From contig NC_068565.1 in NCBI RefSeq assembly GCF_025698545.1, forward strand, positions 3,596,001 through 3,660,000: a DNA stretch of 64,000 bases. The letters are read 5' to 3'. Made by a program: the position numbers and the translations under genes. Source of the DNA: Gossypium raimondii. Its lineage: Eukaryota > Streptophyta > Magnoliopsida > Malvales > Malvaceae. The notes beneath the pieces were generated by a model. The model was given only the letters and a program-made list of their open reading frames with translations, was not told the origin of the DNA and did not search any database. Shown here piece after piece: positions 12,432 to 25,084 of this stretch. Position 1 is the stretch's first letter. Each line of letters begins with the position of its first letter.

Positions 12432-15046
12432 ATGAGTAATGAAGATAGAAACAGAGGTGTAGCTGTAGATAAACAGCAGCATAACCAATATGGAACATTC
12501 CAAGGAGTTGCCAACTACCCTCCTCCACGGCCTCCACGTCGCCACCACCACAACCCGCATCCGCACCAGCACCAGCACCAGCAACAGCACCATGGGCCAA
12601 CTATTGGGTTTCCTCCACCTGCCTCTATCGCTCCTCCTCAGTATTACCCCCAAGCCTACCAGACCGTGCCGGGTATTCTACAAATATGAAAAAACCTTCT
12701 TCTCTTTTTATTAGCTTATCGAAATGAAGGATTTTGAGATTTGGGTTTTTGTTAGATGGATGGTTAATGATATTTTTTAGATGAAAGATACAAGTTTTTT
12801 AATGTTTTAGAAGAAAAGGTGTTTCAATATTAGGAGTTTTTTAGCAGAGAAAGAAGATAAGTAAATGCATAGAGATACATTAGCAATATTATTTGGATTT
12901 GGTTGTCTAATGTATTGAAGAATTTTTAAAGTGTGGGAAGATTCAAAGTTCTTTCTATTATAGCAGATATATATATATATTAATGGTTTAAGAAGAATGG
13001 AAGTCGGTTTCAAAGGAAGATGAGAAATAAAAGCATTTATATATACGATATGTCATTAATTCATAAACCAAATATATAAAATATGTAAAAGTGTCAGGGG
13101 TTAATCATGGTGTTTTGACAATCCGGTTACCTTCAACTTGAAGAAAACCTTAGGTTTCTAAAATTTATGTGAAGAGTTAGAATGGTATGCTTCATGGATC
13201 TGAATAACTAGAACAGTGTAAGAGTGGTATATTGTGTCAAGTTTGGTTTCTTGTATATAATTGTAAATAAAACAATGTTACATGAGTTAAAATGAATGTT
13301 CAACCAATTTAACAAAGCCAGCATTATGTTGATCAAAATTTTTAATTCATGTTGAGGTTTCTTCCGTGATATCTTTGATGTCAAGGTTATGATGTTGCTG
13401 AAGCAACACCTGTAAGAGATAAGCTACCGTGCTGTGGCATTGGATTCGGATGGTTCTTGTAAGTGTACATAGTTTTCTTTGTTTTTAAAGAGTTCTTTAC
13501 ATATGAAGTAAAACTAGTAGCAACTTGATGTATATGTCATTATGCTTTAACTTAAGCAAATCATTTTCCTTTATCTCTAATTTCCATTTCTTTAAAAGAA
13601 AAAGAGGGAGTTTTGTAGTTTACAGTTTGGACAAATGGAAGTTAATATAATGCACTATTTCGATGGAGATATCCAATCATATTGGATGAAATGTTATAAG
13701 AAACCTGTGAGTTCATATTGGGTTTACTTTATATCATAATTAGATTGTTGAGCTGGCTGTCAGACTTAGATGGTATTTCACGTTGCTACATGTTAAACTA
13801 TACCACTTTCACATTCATACGTGAAATGGCTGGGATTTAGTGCCATTCTACTTAGCAGCCTCGTGTAATACACAGGTGAAATGTTTATGTCTTCATGTCA
13901 CCTTAAAGTTCCCATTTCCATGACGGTATTGTTAAGTAAAGACTGGTACATCCCCAAAATACGGAAATTGTTTTGGATGTATACTACTTTACCATGCATG
14001 ATTTTCTACAAGTTTGCATGATATTTTATTATTATATTGGTCGTTATTTTCTGTACTCGCAGCTTCCATTAATATATTTTTATGAATTTTGAACTTTCTT
14101 GTTTAATAAGTATACTGCTTTGAAGGTTCATCATTGGTTTCTTCATTGGGGGCCTTCCCTGGTATATTGGATTCTTTGTTTTACTTTGTGCAAGGATAGA
14201 CGACAGAGAGAAAGCAGGATATATTGCTTGCACAATTGCCGTGAGTATCTTTTCTATCAGTATTTTTTCTTTTCCAATTTTATGAAAGCCATCCTTCCTG
14301 CCTTGTATTGGTCATCAATTTAACCATTATATATATATGTATCTTATGTATTTGTACCATGTTTTATCTTCAATGCAAATATAAGTTAAACTACAAAGAT
14401 TGGATTGTTAAAAAAAATTTAAAATGTTAAAAAAATTGAAATTTTTGATTTTGTAAGAATGATAGAAAACCAAGGCCAGTGCTTGCATATGTTATCTACT
14501 ACATGCACAATCGGGTCGATGTCTGTCTATATGTTTCATGTTTAGAAATCGTGTTCAATTGGGTTACGATATGTACTATTGAAGTGTCAATTTATAATTT
14601 CCTTATCAAGATTACACATTTTTTTGTTAATATTCGGAAATCACTCAATGGTTATAAACCCTGCTTGGATACTGTCCACAAAGTCTAGTTGGAACATCCC
14701 TTGTATGCTTTGTCCTTTCTAAGAACTTTTCCTTTCCATCATTCTCGCTTCTGTTTTTTTTTCTTCCCTCTACTTTAAGTCATTATCTAACGTAGATATC
14801 CCTTGTATTCTTTGTCCTTTCTATGGCAATCGAGTCAATTGATGGCAAGCCAAAAAAAAAAAAAAAGAGCAGCTATCCTGTCTTAATCGATTGCCATCCC
14901 TCCTGTTAAACACCATTAAGAAAAGGAAAATTTTAGTTAAGCTTTAAAACAGCCATGTTTTAACAATGTTGGTGATGGTGCTTGTGCAGGCCCTTCTTGC
15001 TACAATTACAATTATTCTTAGTGCAACAATTAAAGCTGGTGGGTGA
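12432..15046 (+). CDS. 60S ribosomal protein L18a-like (L18ae-family) small membrane protein
   Basis: Four exons join to 486 bp (161 aa): 12432-12672, 13386-13458, 14126-14240, 14990-15046. The N-terminal 80 residues are Pro/His/Gln-rich and low complexity (a His-Gln run near residues 37-55). Then comes a conserved core, LPCCGIGFGWFLFIIGFF, and two hydrophobic segments (about 99-126 and 136-160) separated by ARIDDREKAGY. This is the plant family annotated as L18ae or L18a-like. Despite the name, it reads as a small two-pass membrane protein and not a ribosomal subunit. Its biochemical role is not established from sequence. The left breakpoint of the large tandem duplication falls inside exon 1 near 12547. 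Confidence 0.85.
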
Positions 15047-15862
15047 TAAAGCACACCTCTTTTGACTGAGAGATGTATAGGTTCCCAAATAATATGTATA
15101 TGCTCCCCCCACCCCCTTTTATTTTATTTTATTTCCAGTAAGTTATTGTTTATTATAATTTGCAGCAAATGTTTTTATCATTATTTGTTGGTGAATGATG
15201 ATAAGATTAAACTTTACTTTCTTAAGCTCCAATTCTTTGGACGTTGGTGATTTTTATTATAGTTGAGTTATTAATATAATTTATGTCGCTTAAAATTTAT
15301 AACTGAAAATATAAAATTTAAATTTTACTTCAATTTATTTATATTTATAAATGGTTAATTCAAACTTTTTTTTCCTCATTATATTTTATATTTAAATTAA
15401 CATTTAAACTATTTTTCATTAGCAATGTTGTTATTAATTATATTTATTAGCACCAACATCAAACTTACTAAAAATTAAAATTTTAACTATTTTAAAAAAA
15501 TATTTTTAGCTATTTATCATCATAGAGAAAAAAAGGTGATGTCACCACGCCTCATGCTTCGACACCACAAACTAGACTCTCATCACCTGTATTTATCATC
15601 GATTCAAATTCCAGAACTACCTAAAAATATATCTTCAAACTTCCTCTGGTTAAGTTCATTGATAGTCAACTTACTATTATTTCTAAAAAAAAAAAAAACA
15701 AATAAATTGGTTAATAGTAATAACAATGATTCAATTTTATTCTTACCAGTATCTGTCCTTTAGAAAGGGGCTTATAAAAGAGATAGAGGTGAGTAAACTT
15801 GAGCTTCAGCTTTCCACAAACACCTTAATTTGAAGACACAGTTCTCTCATACTAAAAAAGAC
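15047..15862. promoter_or_regulatory. Upstream region of CYP72A copy 1
   Basis: It runs from the L18a-like stop to the P450 start. It holds L18a 3' untranslated sequence, an AT-rich middle, a TGATGTCACC motif at 15537-15546, and a TATAAAA box at 15773-15779, about 85 bp before the ATG. The same order of elements recurs in front of copy 3. Confidence 0.55.
15773..15779 (+). promoter_or_regulatory. TATA box of CYP72A copy 1
   Basis: TATAAAA followed by G, 84-90 bp upstream of the start codon, the usual spacing for a plant TATA box with a short leader. It is conserved in copy 3 and absent in copies 2, 4 and 5. Confidence 0.6.
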
Positions 15863-17745
15863 ATGGAAGTTTACCTTGTAATTAGAGATTTGGTTTCATT
15901 GCTTGTTGTTGGGCTATTAATGATATGGGGATGGAGAACTTTAAACTGGGTATGGCTGGCCCCAAAAAGGCTCGAAAGCTGCTTGAGACAACAGGGTTTT
16001 GCAGGGAATCCTTACAGGTTCCTTTCTGGTGACATAAAAGAGCTCTTCACTATGAGCAGACAAACAAGAGCGAAACCTATGCCTCTTAGTGATGATATTG
16101 GGCCTTATGTTGTTCCTTTTCAACATCAAACCGCTAACCAGTATGGTATGTTTTTTTATTTAATCTGCAATTTATGATAATTCTTTGTTATTTACGTATG
16201 GAATTTATTGGGAGGAAATGCAGGAAAGAATTCATTTACGTGGTTTGGTCCAAGACCAAGGGCGAACATTACGGACCCTGAAAAAATAAGAGAAATACTT
16301 AACAAATTTAATGACTTCCAGAAGATACGTACCAATCCTCTGCTTAATTTGCTTGTAAGCGGCCTTGTTAACCTCGAAGGAGACCGATGGAGCAAGCGTA
16401 GAAAAATCATAAACCCTGCATTTCATCAAGATAAGTTGAAGGTATAGAATAGTGATGGGTAATCAGACTTTACAGAAAACATCATACTTAAACCTATGCT
16501 TTTCTGATTTAGAAATAATTGGATGCAGAATATGTTGCCAGCATTTTATCAAAGTTGTAGTGACATGTTAAGCAAATGGGAGAAGATGGTGTGTACAGAA
16601 GGATACAGTGAGTTAGATGTGTGGCCTTATCTCGTAGATTTGACAAGAGATGTGATTTCCCGATCTGCTTTTGGAAGCAGCTTCGAAGAAGGCAAACGAA
16701 TTTTCCAATTACTAGAGGACCAACTCGTTGTCACAATCAAATTAATACAAACTGTTTACATTCCAGGATGGAGGTAACCGTCAACTTAGTTTACTTGAAA
16801 ATGGTTGCAAATGTTGGAATTGGCTAAATTCGTGTTTGTTTTCTTGAAGGTTTTTGCCAACAAAGACAAACAGGGAGATGAAGATGAAACACAGAGGCAT
16901 AAAAGAGTCGCTTAGGGAAATGATAAAGAGAAGGGAGAAGGCAATTAAAGCAGGGGAAGAGAGCAATGAGGACTTGTTGGACATACTTGTGGAATCCAAT
17001 ATCAGAGAAATGGAAGCAAAGAATATGGGGATGAGCATTGAGGATGTGATTGAGGAATGCAAGCTGTTTTACTTTGCTGGCCAGGAGACCACTTCGGTCT
17101 TACTGGTGTGGACTATGGTTTTATTAGCAAGGTATCCCGATTGGCAAAGTAAAGCAAGAGAGGAGGTTTTGCATGTTTTGGGTGACAGTAAACCTGATGC
17201 TGATGGCCTTAATCGTCTCAAAGTTGTAAGTCCCTAGCATGTCTTTTGAAGGTCCGATCAATGAGGTCGACAACTCAAAAACTTTGTTTCTTTTTACGCT
17301 AATTCTACAGGTAACAATGATATTGTACGAGGTTCTAAGGCTGTACCCACCGGTGGTTGAGCTAGGACGTTCCGTTCCAAAAGAAATAAAACTGGGGAAT
17401 TTGTTGTTACCAGTAGGAACAGAAGTTTCGGTTCCGATCCTGCAGATCCACCATGACAAAGATCTTTGGGGTGACGACGCACGGGAATTTAAGCCAGAGC
17501 GGTTCGCGGAAGGGGTTTCCAAAGCAACAAAGAGTCAAGTCACGTTTCTGCCATTCGGATGGGGTCCTAGGATCTGTATTGGCCAAAATTTTGCTTTGAT
17601 GGAAGCCAAAATGGCGATGGCTATGATTCTCCAACGCTTCTGGTTCGAGCTTTCCCCTTCCTATGCTCACTCTCCTTACAGCAGGGCAACTCTTCGTCCA
17701 CAGCATGGTGCACAGATAATTTTACATAAACTTGGCTGTAATTGA
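15863..17745 (+). CDS. CYP72A: Cytochrome P450, CYP72A family, copy 1 (intact)
   Basis: A membrane-bound haem monooxygenase of the CYP72 clan, a family known to oxidise terpenoids and other specialised metabolites; its substrate is not predictable here. Five exons join to 1557 bp (518 aa): 15863-16145, 16224-16441, 16529-16773, 16850-17225, 17311-17745. It has an N-terminal membrane anchor (about residues 8-24), I-helix AGQETT at 325-330, ExxR with E381 and R384, PERF at 436-439, and haem loop [10 protein letters not shown] at 456-465 with Cys463. Length and five-exon structure are typical. An in-frame TTG lies upstream, but the ATG at MEVYLVIRD is conserved in copies 1, 3 and 6 and is the likely start. 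First of six tandem copies and nearest to copy 3. Confidence 0.95.
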
Positions 17746-18675
17746 ATTGTTATGTAAACAAATCTTTGTGAAAACATAGCGTTTTAGTGTATCGTCAAAG
17801 TCCGGTATCTGTAATGGTACAAATTCGATGAATGAATAGTAAATTTTGAGATGTTTGGTGAAGTCCGAAATAATATGCAGAAATTGAGCGTCTGTGGTGG
17901 ACATAGTTGAGGGACTAATGTGGTAATTATCAATCAAATAATTCGGTACAAAGACTTATATGGAAATTAAAGCAGGGGGAGTTGAAAATGACTACTCTGC
18001 TTTGGGCATCAATTTAGAAAGATTTAAAGTTCAAATGTGTTATTAGTTAAGGGATTTGTTTTAAAGAGGGAATGACAATTAAACCTCATGGTTGATTTGT
18101 GCAAGGAACCGATGATGGGATGATTATTCTTAGTGGTAAAAAAAACCATTATGGAGGTTATTACACTTGTTATCATCGGCTTAAAATTCGATTGGGTTCA
18201 GGTCGGATTATATCGAGCTTGTAAGATAGTTCACCGACCAAGTTTGCATAATAAAATACCTAAATGAAAAAAATTTCTATTTTAGAGGAACCAGAGCCCC
18301 TACCAACTCCCGGTTCAACCACTAAACAATAGCCATATCATATAAATAAATACCACCATCTAAAAGACTAAAAAAAAACACTTAACAAAGGATAAATAGA
18401 TAGATGTTGGATAAGTGTCCAAAATATGATCTAAGTGAAGATACGTGGGGTAGGTGTTACGGAAATGTGAAGACAAGAATCCCACTAACGTATGGGATGT
18501 GTACAGTTGAATGTAGGAAGCTAGTAAAAAAATTTTTTTGGGTCATATAATTTGTTTAGCATATATTTTTATAATTTTTAAATATCATTTTGGAGTTGAA
18601 TTATAATTTTTTTATATATTATCTTAAAATTTTAAGGAGTTAAAACAAAATTATTTTATTTTCAGATGGTCAAAG

Positions 18676-19240
18676 TAGAGGTGATAATGGGTTGGGCTAT
18701 TCGGCCCGGCCTGACGATTCACCCGAAAAATAGGAGGGTTTAGGTAAAAATATAGGCTCGAAATATGGATTTGAGCAAAAAAAGAGGCCCGTTTAGAAAA
18801 TGGGCTAGGCCTCGAGTAAAATTTTTTGGGCCCAGGCCTGACCTGAATTATATATTAAATATATATATTTTATTTTTAATCAAATATACTTTTGTTTTAT
18901 TATTAATTTGGTTATTATTTTAGTTCTAATTTGTTTCAATTTTAATATAACCAGTTTTTATTATATTTTCAATTTGTGTATTGTTTTAAGAATTGTTTTA
19001 GTCTCATTATTTATTTATTTTTTGTTTTAATATTTGTTTTAAAAATTTTTATTTAATGAAATAAGCTAAAAAAATTAATATGGGCTGGGCCAGGCCAGGC
19101 TCGGGCCTAGTAATTTTCTTTTGGGCCGGACTTAGATAAATTTTTAAGTCCATATTTTGAATTGGGTCCTAACCTAAAAAATAGACCTAAAATTTTATAT
19201 GGGCCCAGCTTGAACCCGACTTGGCCCATGATTACCTTTA
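18676..19240. mobile_element. Non-autonomous hAT-type element
   Basis: It starts TAGAGGTGATAATGGG and ends in an inverted, slightly decayed match (CCCATGATTACCTTTA). Flanking 8-mers GGTCAAAG and AGTCAGAG are a decayed 8-bp duplication; equivalents elsewhere read GGTCAGAG. Terminal TAGAGGTG plus an 8-bp target duplication fits the hAT superfamily. The ends are rich in GGGCC/GGCCC and the middle is AT-rich. It has no transposase. The same insertion is present after copies 2, 3 and 4, so it predates their duplication. Confidence 0.75.
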
Positions 19241-19628
19241 AGTCAGAGCTATCCTCGTTTTGCATTTCTTTGAGATTCAGCCTTATCTACTATTGATTGC
19301 CCTCTCAATTGAGGTTTGAGTAGAAAGATTTGGTGAAGCAAGCTAAGCTATCAATCAAGGTTTGCATAATTATTTAAATGTAATTCTAATATTAAAATAA
19401 TTTTTTTTATTAATATAGTATCAACAAGCATTAAATGTAATGATCATATACTATTACATTTTCAAGAAGAGAAAACATGTTTGAACTTTAAAAACGACGT
19501 TACTAAAAACATTATCACAAATCTTGAAATATAAAAATATTTTTTAAATATAATAAAAATTAATTTTAAACCTGAGCTGAATAAAATTCTAATTTTAGTT
19601 AATGATACCAACAACAAATCAATATTCT

Positions 19629-19922
19629 AAGCCCGAGCCCGGCTCATTTTTTTAATAAACACCAAAAATTTATTTTGAAAATAAAAAAAGTATTTTAAAA
19701 AAATTTTAAAATTAAAAGAATAAAAATATATATTTATTATATATTCAGGCCGGGCCGGGCCGGCCCCGGGCCAAAAAAGTGGTGCTCGAGACCCGACCCA
19801 TTGTCTAAATGGGCCTCATTTTTGCCCAAACCCATATTTCGGGCTTATATTTTTACCCGAACCTCTCATATTTTGGACGGATCGTCGGGCCGGACCAGGC
19901 CGCCCGACCATGAACACCTCTA
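19629..19922. mobile_element. hAT-type element, left end deleted
   Basis: This is the right part of an element whose complete version is at 42461-42870. It ends ..CATGAACACCTCTA followed by GGGCAAAG. The left terminal repeat and about 150 bp are missing. The orthologous spots after copies 2 and 4 are empty. Confidence 0.65.
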
Positions 19923-20472
19923 GGGCAAAGTCACTCAATGAATGCATGGAAAGAAAGAATGCAACTTGGTGACAGCTTTTGTTGGAGTTATATGCTTTTT
20001 TTTACATAGTGGAACTTTCTGTGGATTTTCAAGTTTCATGAACTTTATACCCTATGCTTTACGTGAAAAAAATCATTGGACTTAAAAGTCTACCAAAAGT
20101 TTCACTATAATAAATAAATAAATAAATAAATAACATTGCTACAAGACTACAACATAAAGTTACAATAAGAGCTTATAACTCAACAAAGGCTATCAATAAA
20201 TAATCTCAAGCAAGCTAAAGAGAAATGTTGAGAGTACCACTCAAATAGTGATTGACTTTAAAAATTAAAAACCCGAAGTTATAATATCCCAAACGAAATC
20301 AAACCATAAACATTAAATTTTTCGAGTCTACTAGATACTGTAAAAAATTCAGCTCCAACGGACACCAAATGAACCTATGATTGAAGAAAATACGAAAACT
20401 AGTCTGGCTAAATCAATCTGCCAAACTTACTTTTTATCTTATCTTTAATTTGCTGTGAAATTCAAAACTACG

Positions 20473-23400
20473 TGTAATACCCAATTTATGCCCGGCCCAT
20501 TTTGTTAAACCAAATAAAAAAGAAAAGAAAAACAAAATATTTAAATTTAGCCCAAATGTCCATTTACACAGCCCAATTACAATTGCAAATAAAAAAAAAC
20601 TAAAACTAAACCCGATCCTAAGCATCAGCCCAAATTCGACCCATGCCCAAAACGAATTCAGATGCAGAAACCCTAGCCCAGCCTCAACGCAAGAAAAAGT
20701 CGGAAGCCCTAATGGTTGGTGCGCCGCTCCTGTAACAGCCCGATTTTGGGTCTAGTCGGAACAGTGGTTTTGGGACCACAAATCCGACGAGAAAAAAATG
20801 TAATGGCCTGAATTTTCAGAGGTGTCGGAATGGTGATTCGAGATCACTAAATTCGAAAAATGGGTAGAAAATATTATTAATTTAGTGAGTATAAGTTAAA
20901 TGTGAAGTTAGGAAAATTTTTGAAATAGTGAATAGTACACTAGAAATAAATATTAAAATAATTAGAATCGAAAATGAGGTATCGAGACCTCGGGGATTTT
21001 AAACCTAGCCATAAATATTTATGTAGTGTTAAAAAGTTAGTATTAAAGTTTCGTTAAGAAATTTTAAAGTTCCGATAATTAATTGAACAAAAAGGACTAA
21101 ATTGTAACAAATACAAAATTATGAGAAATGATTAAATAGCTTAAATGATAAAAGGAAGAGGGCTTAAAAGGCAAATAGACCCAAGGGCTATTTGGGCTGG
21201 ACGGCAAAGGCATGAAATCAGCAACAAAGTAAGGAGAATTAAGGGCAAAATTGGAATATTGCAAAATTTACTTAATAAAGTTAGGACCAAAGTGGAATTA
21301 TCTAGATTTCTCTTTATTTTTCTGCATTCTCATTAGCAAAAACACCATAGAAGGGTTTCCTTAAGCCGGTTCTTCCTATTTTTACTGCAGATAAGTTCAA
21401 TTCTTGATTATTTCTTGAAAATTTTGTGTTTTTGTGACTTTTACAACTAGGCCCACTTATTGTATTCATTAGTTTTTGATTCTATGAAAGAATTTGAAAG
21501 TTGCTATGAATACATGCTGGAAGTATATGATGATTTAGCATGGAATTAGAGCTTTAAATTGTTCATATGCTGATTTTATTGAAAGAATTGAATAGAAAGT
21601 GAATGTTTGGGACCTAATAGTAAAAGAGTTTGAAGATAGAGTTATATGTGGAAATTCTGAGTTTCAATAGTTGTGAAACAACTTATAATGTCTAGGTAAA
21701 TTATTAATTGAGAAAATTAAATTAATTGAGGGGTTAATTGAGAAAGGACCGAATTGTATAAACTGTGAAATTTGGGGCAAAAAGGAAATCAACATTTTGC
21801 ACTAAAGCAGTTTTGGACAGCAGCAGTAGTATAAATTTGAAAAATCACCAAAAATTTTGGGAATTGAATTAGAGGGTGAATAAAATATGAAATTAAAGCT
21901 TATTGAGTCTAGTTTCTTATAAAGGAAACGGTGTAAGCAATGGAATTGTAAATCATGAGATATAATAAATTTTGCGAGACAATGTCAGAATGATTTCGGG
22001 TTCCCCTATTCTGACTTTGGAAAATCATTAAAAATTGAAAAAAAATTATGAGTTATAATTTATATGATTAGAATCCTTAATGAGTCTATTTTCAAAATAA
22101 ATAAATGGAAACGTCATAAAAATTCTGTACAATTAGATAATTCATTTTTAGTGAAGAGTGGTCGGAACTGTCAGACAGCAAAACAGGGGAAACTTTAAAG
22201 AATAAAATGTACTATTTGGCTGAACCAAAAATTCTGAAAATTGTATGGTAAGAAGGTATGTGAGTCTAGTTTCAGGGAAAATTAAGGGATCTTAATTTAG
22301 AGCTCTGTAGCTCCAGATAAAAATAATTTAGTGACTCTAACTCGGATAAACAGCTTTGAATATACATGTGAGTGAATAGTGAAATTATAGCTAGTGTTGT
22401 TTAAGTGTGTTATACACAATAAGGATGTGGAATGGAGAGGAGGAGGAGGAGGAAAAATTGGGAAATATATGAATGATTTGTGTATAATTGGTCATATGCT
22501 TAATTATAATTGATAAACGATGAAATAGAAATGATGCATATATTTGTGCAGTATTGGTCATGGTTTAAGCTCATGTGGCAAAATAAAGTTTATAGTACGG
22601 GTGTATTGTATTTTTGGTATATGATTTGGCATTAAGTAATGTCGTGAATGGGTATTGAATTAACACATGTTGGAAAGTTTGATTCAGCACGCGTCGAGCC
22701 TCCGCGCCAAAACCACGTGAGCCTTCGTACACTCCAACTGGCCTCCGTACCTGCAACAAACAAAAGTAGACAAAACAACAGCAAATGATAGGAAGAAAAG
22801 GTAGTAAATAGTGAAGATTTTTCTGTAATTTTCTTTGGATTTCATTCTGTATTTTCGGCTATAAAAGAGCCATTAGGAATATTTGTAAAGGAGTTTTTTT
22901 TTTACCCTCACACACAAAGAGAATATACACGCATACAAGATCAATATAGAGAAAAAAATAAAAAAAAATACAAAGAATAGAAAATCAAGTTTCGAAGGTG
23001 ATTCTTTGAAAAATCCTTTTCGTTTTTCTCCTTTTTCCTTTTTCCTGGATCTTTTGTTCATTTCAAGTAAAAAAAGTATAAAAAGGAAACAAGTTTAGAG
23101 GAAGGAGGTTTACCTGGACGCCGGACCTCGCTCGCCTCGTCGAAATCGAAGGCTGAGAGGGGATAAATCGGTTTTGCGACGGAAGGAAAGGGGGCTAGGG
23201 TTCTTCTTTTAATTTTAAAAAAAAAATAGAAAATGTTGCTAATTAGGTTTTAATGGGGGGATTTATGTGTGTTAAAAAAACGACGTCGTTTAGCGACCTT
23301 TGACCCGCGCGGTGACCCGACCCGAGGAAAGGATCCGCGCGTTTTGGGTCTGATGGGTTTATTGCGCAACAAGCCCTTCCGCATTTGTTTTTCGTTTCAA

Positions 23401-25084
23401 TCCGGTTTTTATTTGTTTTTTAATTGCTCTCTCATATTTAGTTCCAATTTCAATTGGGTCCATGATTAAACGACATCGTTTTCATTGATTGGGTTTGAAG
23501 GCCTAGTTTTGTGCGTCTAAATTGCAGCAATGGTCCCCCTGATGTGCAATGGTTCTCGATTTAGTCGTCTCCACACTTATTTCAAAGTCGTCCCTGAGAT
23601 TTTGTTTTATTTTTGAAATTTTCCTTGTCTTCTTTTAATTTATAATGCTATTATTATTATTATTATTATTGTTGTTGTTGTTGTTGTTATTATTACTATT
23701 AATATAGGTATTGTTATCGTGTTAGTTTATATCTATTTATTTACTTTTATTTTATTATGTATTATTATATAATGCTTTTATCATGTATCATTTTATATAT
23801 TTTCTATGTTAATCTAATATGATATATATATATATATATGTATTTTGTGATCTTATTTTATAATACTTTTTTAACCCATTTATATGCCTTTATGTTTTAA
23901 AGATTTATAATATTTTGAGCAAAACTATTATATATATAGATATACAATTTATATTAGACCATTTTTATCGTACATATACGTATATATAATTTATATTTTG
24001 AAACCCTATTTTATTATATTTTATGCCTCTATATACATCATTATATGTTTATTATTCTTTATATTAAACCTGTCATTTCACTTATATATTTTTAAAACCA
24101 ATATGTATTATTCTTTCTTCCTTGTTATTTTTATCTCTTAAAATAGATTGATAATTCATTTAATTTTTGAATGTTGTATGACCGAGATTATCGTTGCCAT
24201 TCTTGTTCAAATTTATCCATTGCTTGTTCATATTATTTGATAATTTATCGCTCACTAGCATGTACCGTAATTTACGAATTATCAATTTGAATTATGTACT
24301 ACCATTCAATCGCATTACATTTGTTTGGAAAACATCGAAATCGTTTTGCACATAAACCTTCAAAATGCTCGGTATCCAAAATTCTCGAGAGGATTGTGTC
24401 CTAACTTACTAGGCTTCAATTCTCCTTCTTGATTTTAAATAACCGAATACCCCTTTTTCAATTTGAACATAGAAATTCCAAAATAAAAAAAAACTCATTC
24501 TCGGGAATTTGATGCGTTGTGTCCTAACGTATTGGATATGACATATTTTTCTCGAGACGAGGATTTTTCTAACAAATAAAAATAAAGACAATATTTGATA
24601 TTTAGGAATTTTGTGAAATCGAAGCCTAACTTACTGGGTTTTGATTTTTTCATTTGACCCAAGTCGGATATCCTTCTCAAATGCATAGATTTTAAAAAAT
24701 CAAAAGATAAACTTAATTTCGAGGATTTAAAATGTTACACTCTAACTTACTAAGTGTGTCAATTTATTTCTTTGAAATAAGTGAGTTTCATCATCCAATT
24801 TATTTTATTCAAATATTCTTTTCCAAGGATCGTATTTTAAAATCTTTTCAAAATTTCGACATTAAGACATTAAACAATCAATTCGGTACCAATTTTGGGC
24901 GTCACGAGGGTGCTAACCCTTCCTCGTGCGTAATCGACTCTCGAACTTGTTTTCTCAAAATTCGCAGACCTAAAATTATTTTCAAGGTGATCCGATTACA
25001 CCACAATAAAATATCGGTGGTGACTCCCATTCCTATTTTAAAAGTCGATTCCCGTTTTTCAAATATAAAAAAATGGTTTCGACA
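20473..25084. mobile_element. Solo LTR (outer), interrupted by a second LTR
   Basis: It starts TGTAATACCC and ends GGTTTCGACA (TG..CA) between two perfect CTACG copies (20468-20472 and 25085-25089), a 5-bp target duplication. The unoccupied site in block II near 43408 reads ..aaaactaaggttttg. No gag, pol or second LTR is visible inside. Taking out the nested element leaves about 2.65 kb, so this is best read as a solo LTR. Simple repeats (ATT/GTT near 23646-23700) and very AT-rich stretches lie within it. The end sequence resembles LTRs common in cotton. Confidence 0.8.
20731..22690. mobile_element. Nested LTR fragment or solo LTR (inner)
   Basis: It starts TGTAACAGCCCGATTTT, a typical plant Gypsy-type LTR opening, inside the outer LTR. 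The interior has the anonymous AT-rich, primer-less character of an LTR, with no coding domain. I could not find a convincing right edge or target duplication; the right boundary is approximate, where outer-element sequence seems to resume near gcgtcgagcc. Confidence 0.5.

Larger units (their letters stand above)
17746..20472. other. Downstream region of CYP72A copy 1 with hAT-type insertions
   Basis: A 3' untranslated region and repeat-rich spacer, shared in order with the regions after copies 2, 3 and 4. It contains a hAT-type non-autonomous element (18676-19240), a left-truncated second one (19629-19922), and a short (ATAA)n run near 20109-20133. The spacer stops at the target-site duplication of the solo LTR. 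No coding sequence was seen. Confidence 0.6.

Noticed and set aside
12381-12653. Overlapping open frames across the His/Gln-rich L18a exon 1
   Set aside because: Low-complexity CAC/CAG repeats keep several frames open; only the frame leading into the conserved core is credible.
16781-17062. Open frames on the minus strand across P450 exon 4, repeated at 27.5, 39.5, 45.9, 52.9 and 59.4 kb
   Set aside because: They recur only because the sense exon is conserved; they are antisense shadows of the P450 coding sequence.
20731-22690. Autonomous retrotransposon genes inside the nested LTR region
   Set aside because: No gag, protease, reverse transcriptase or integrase motif was found in any frame; the longest open frame there (63 codons) is anonymous.
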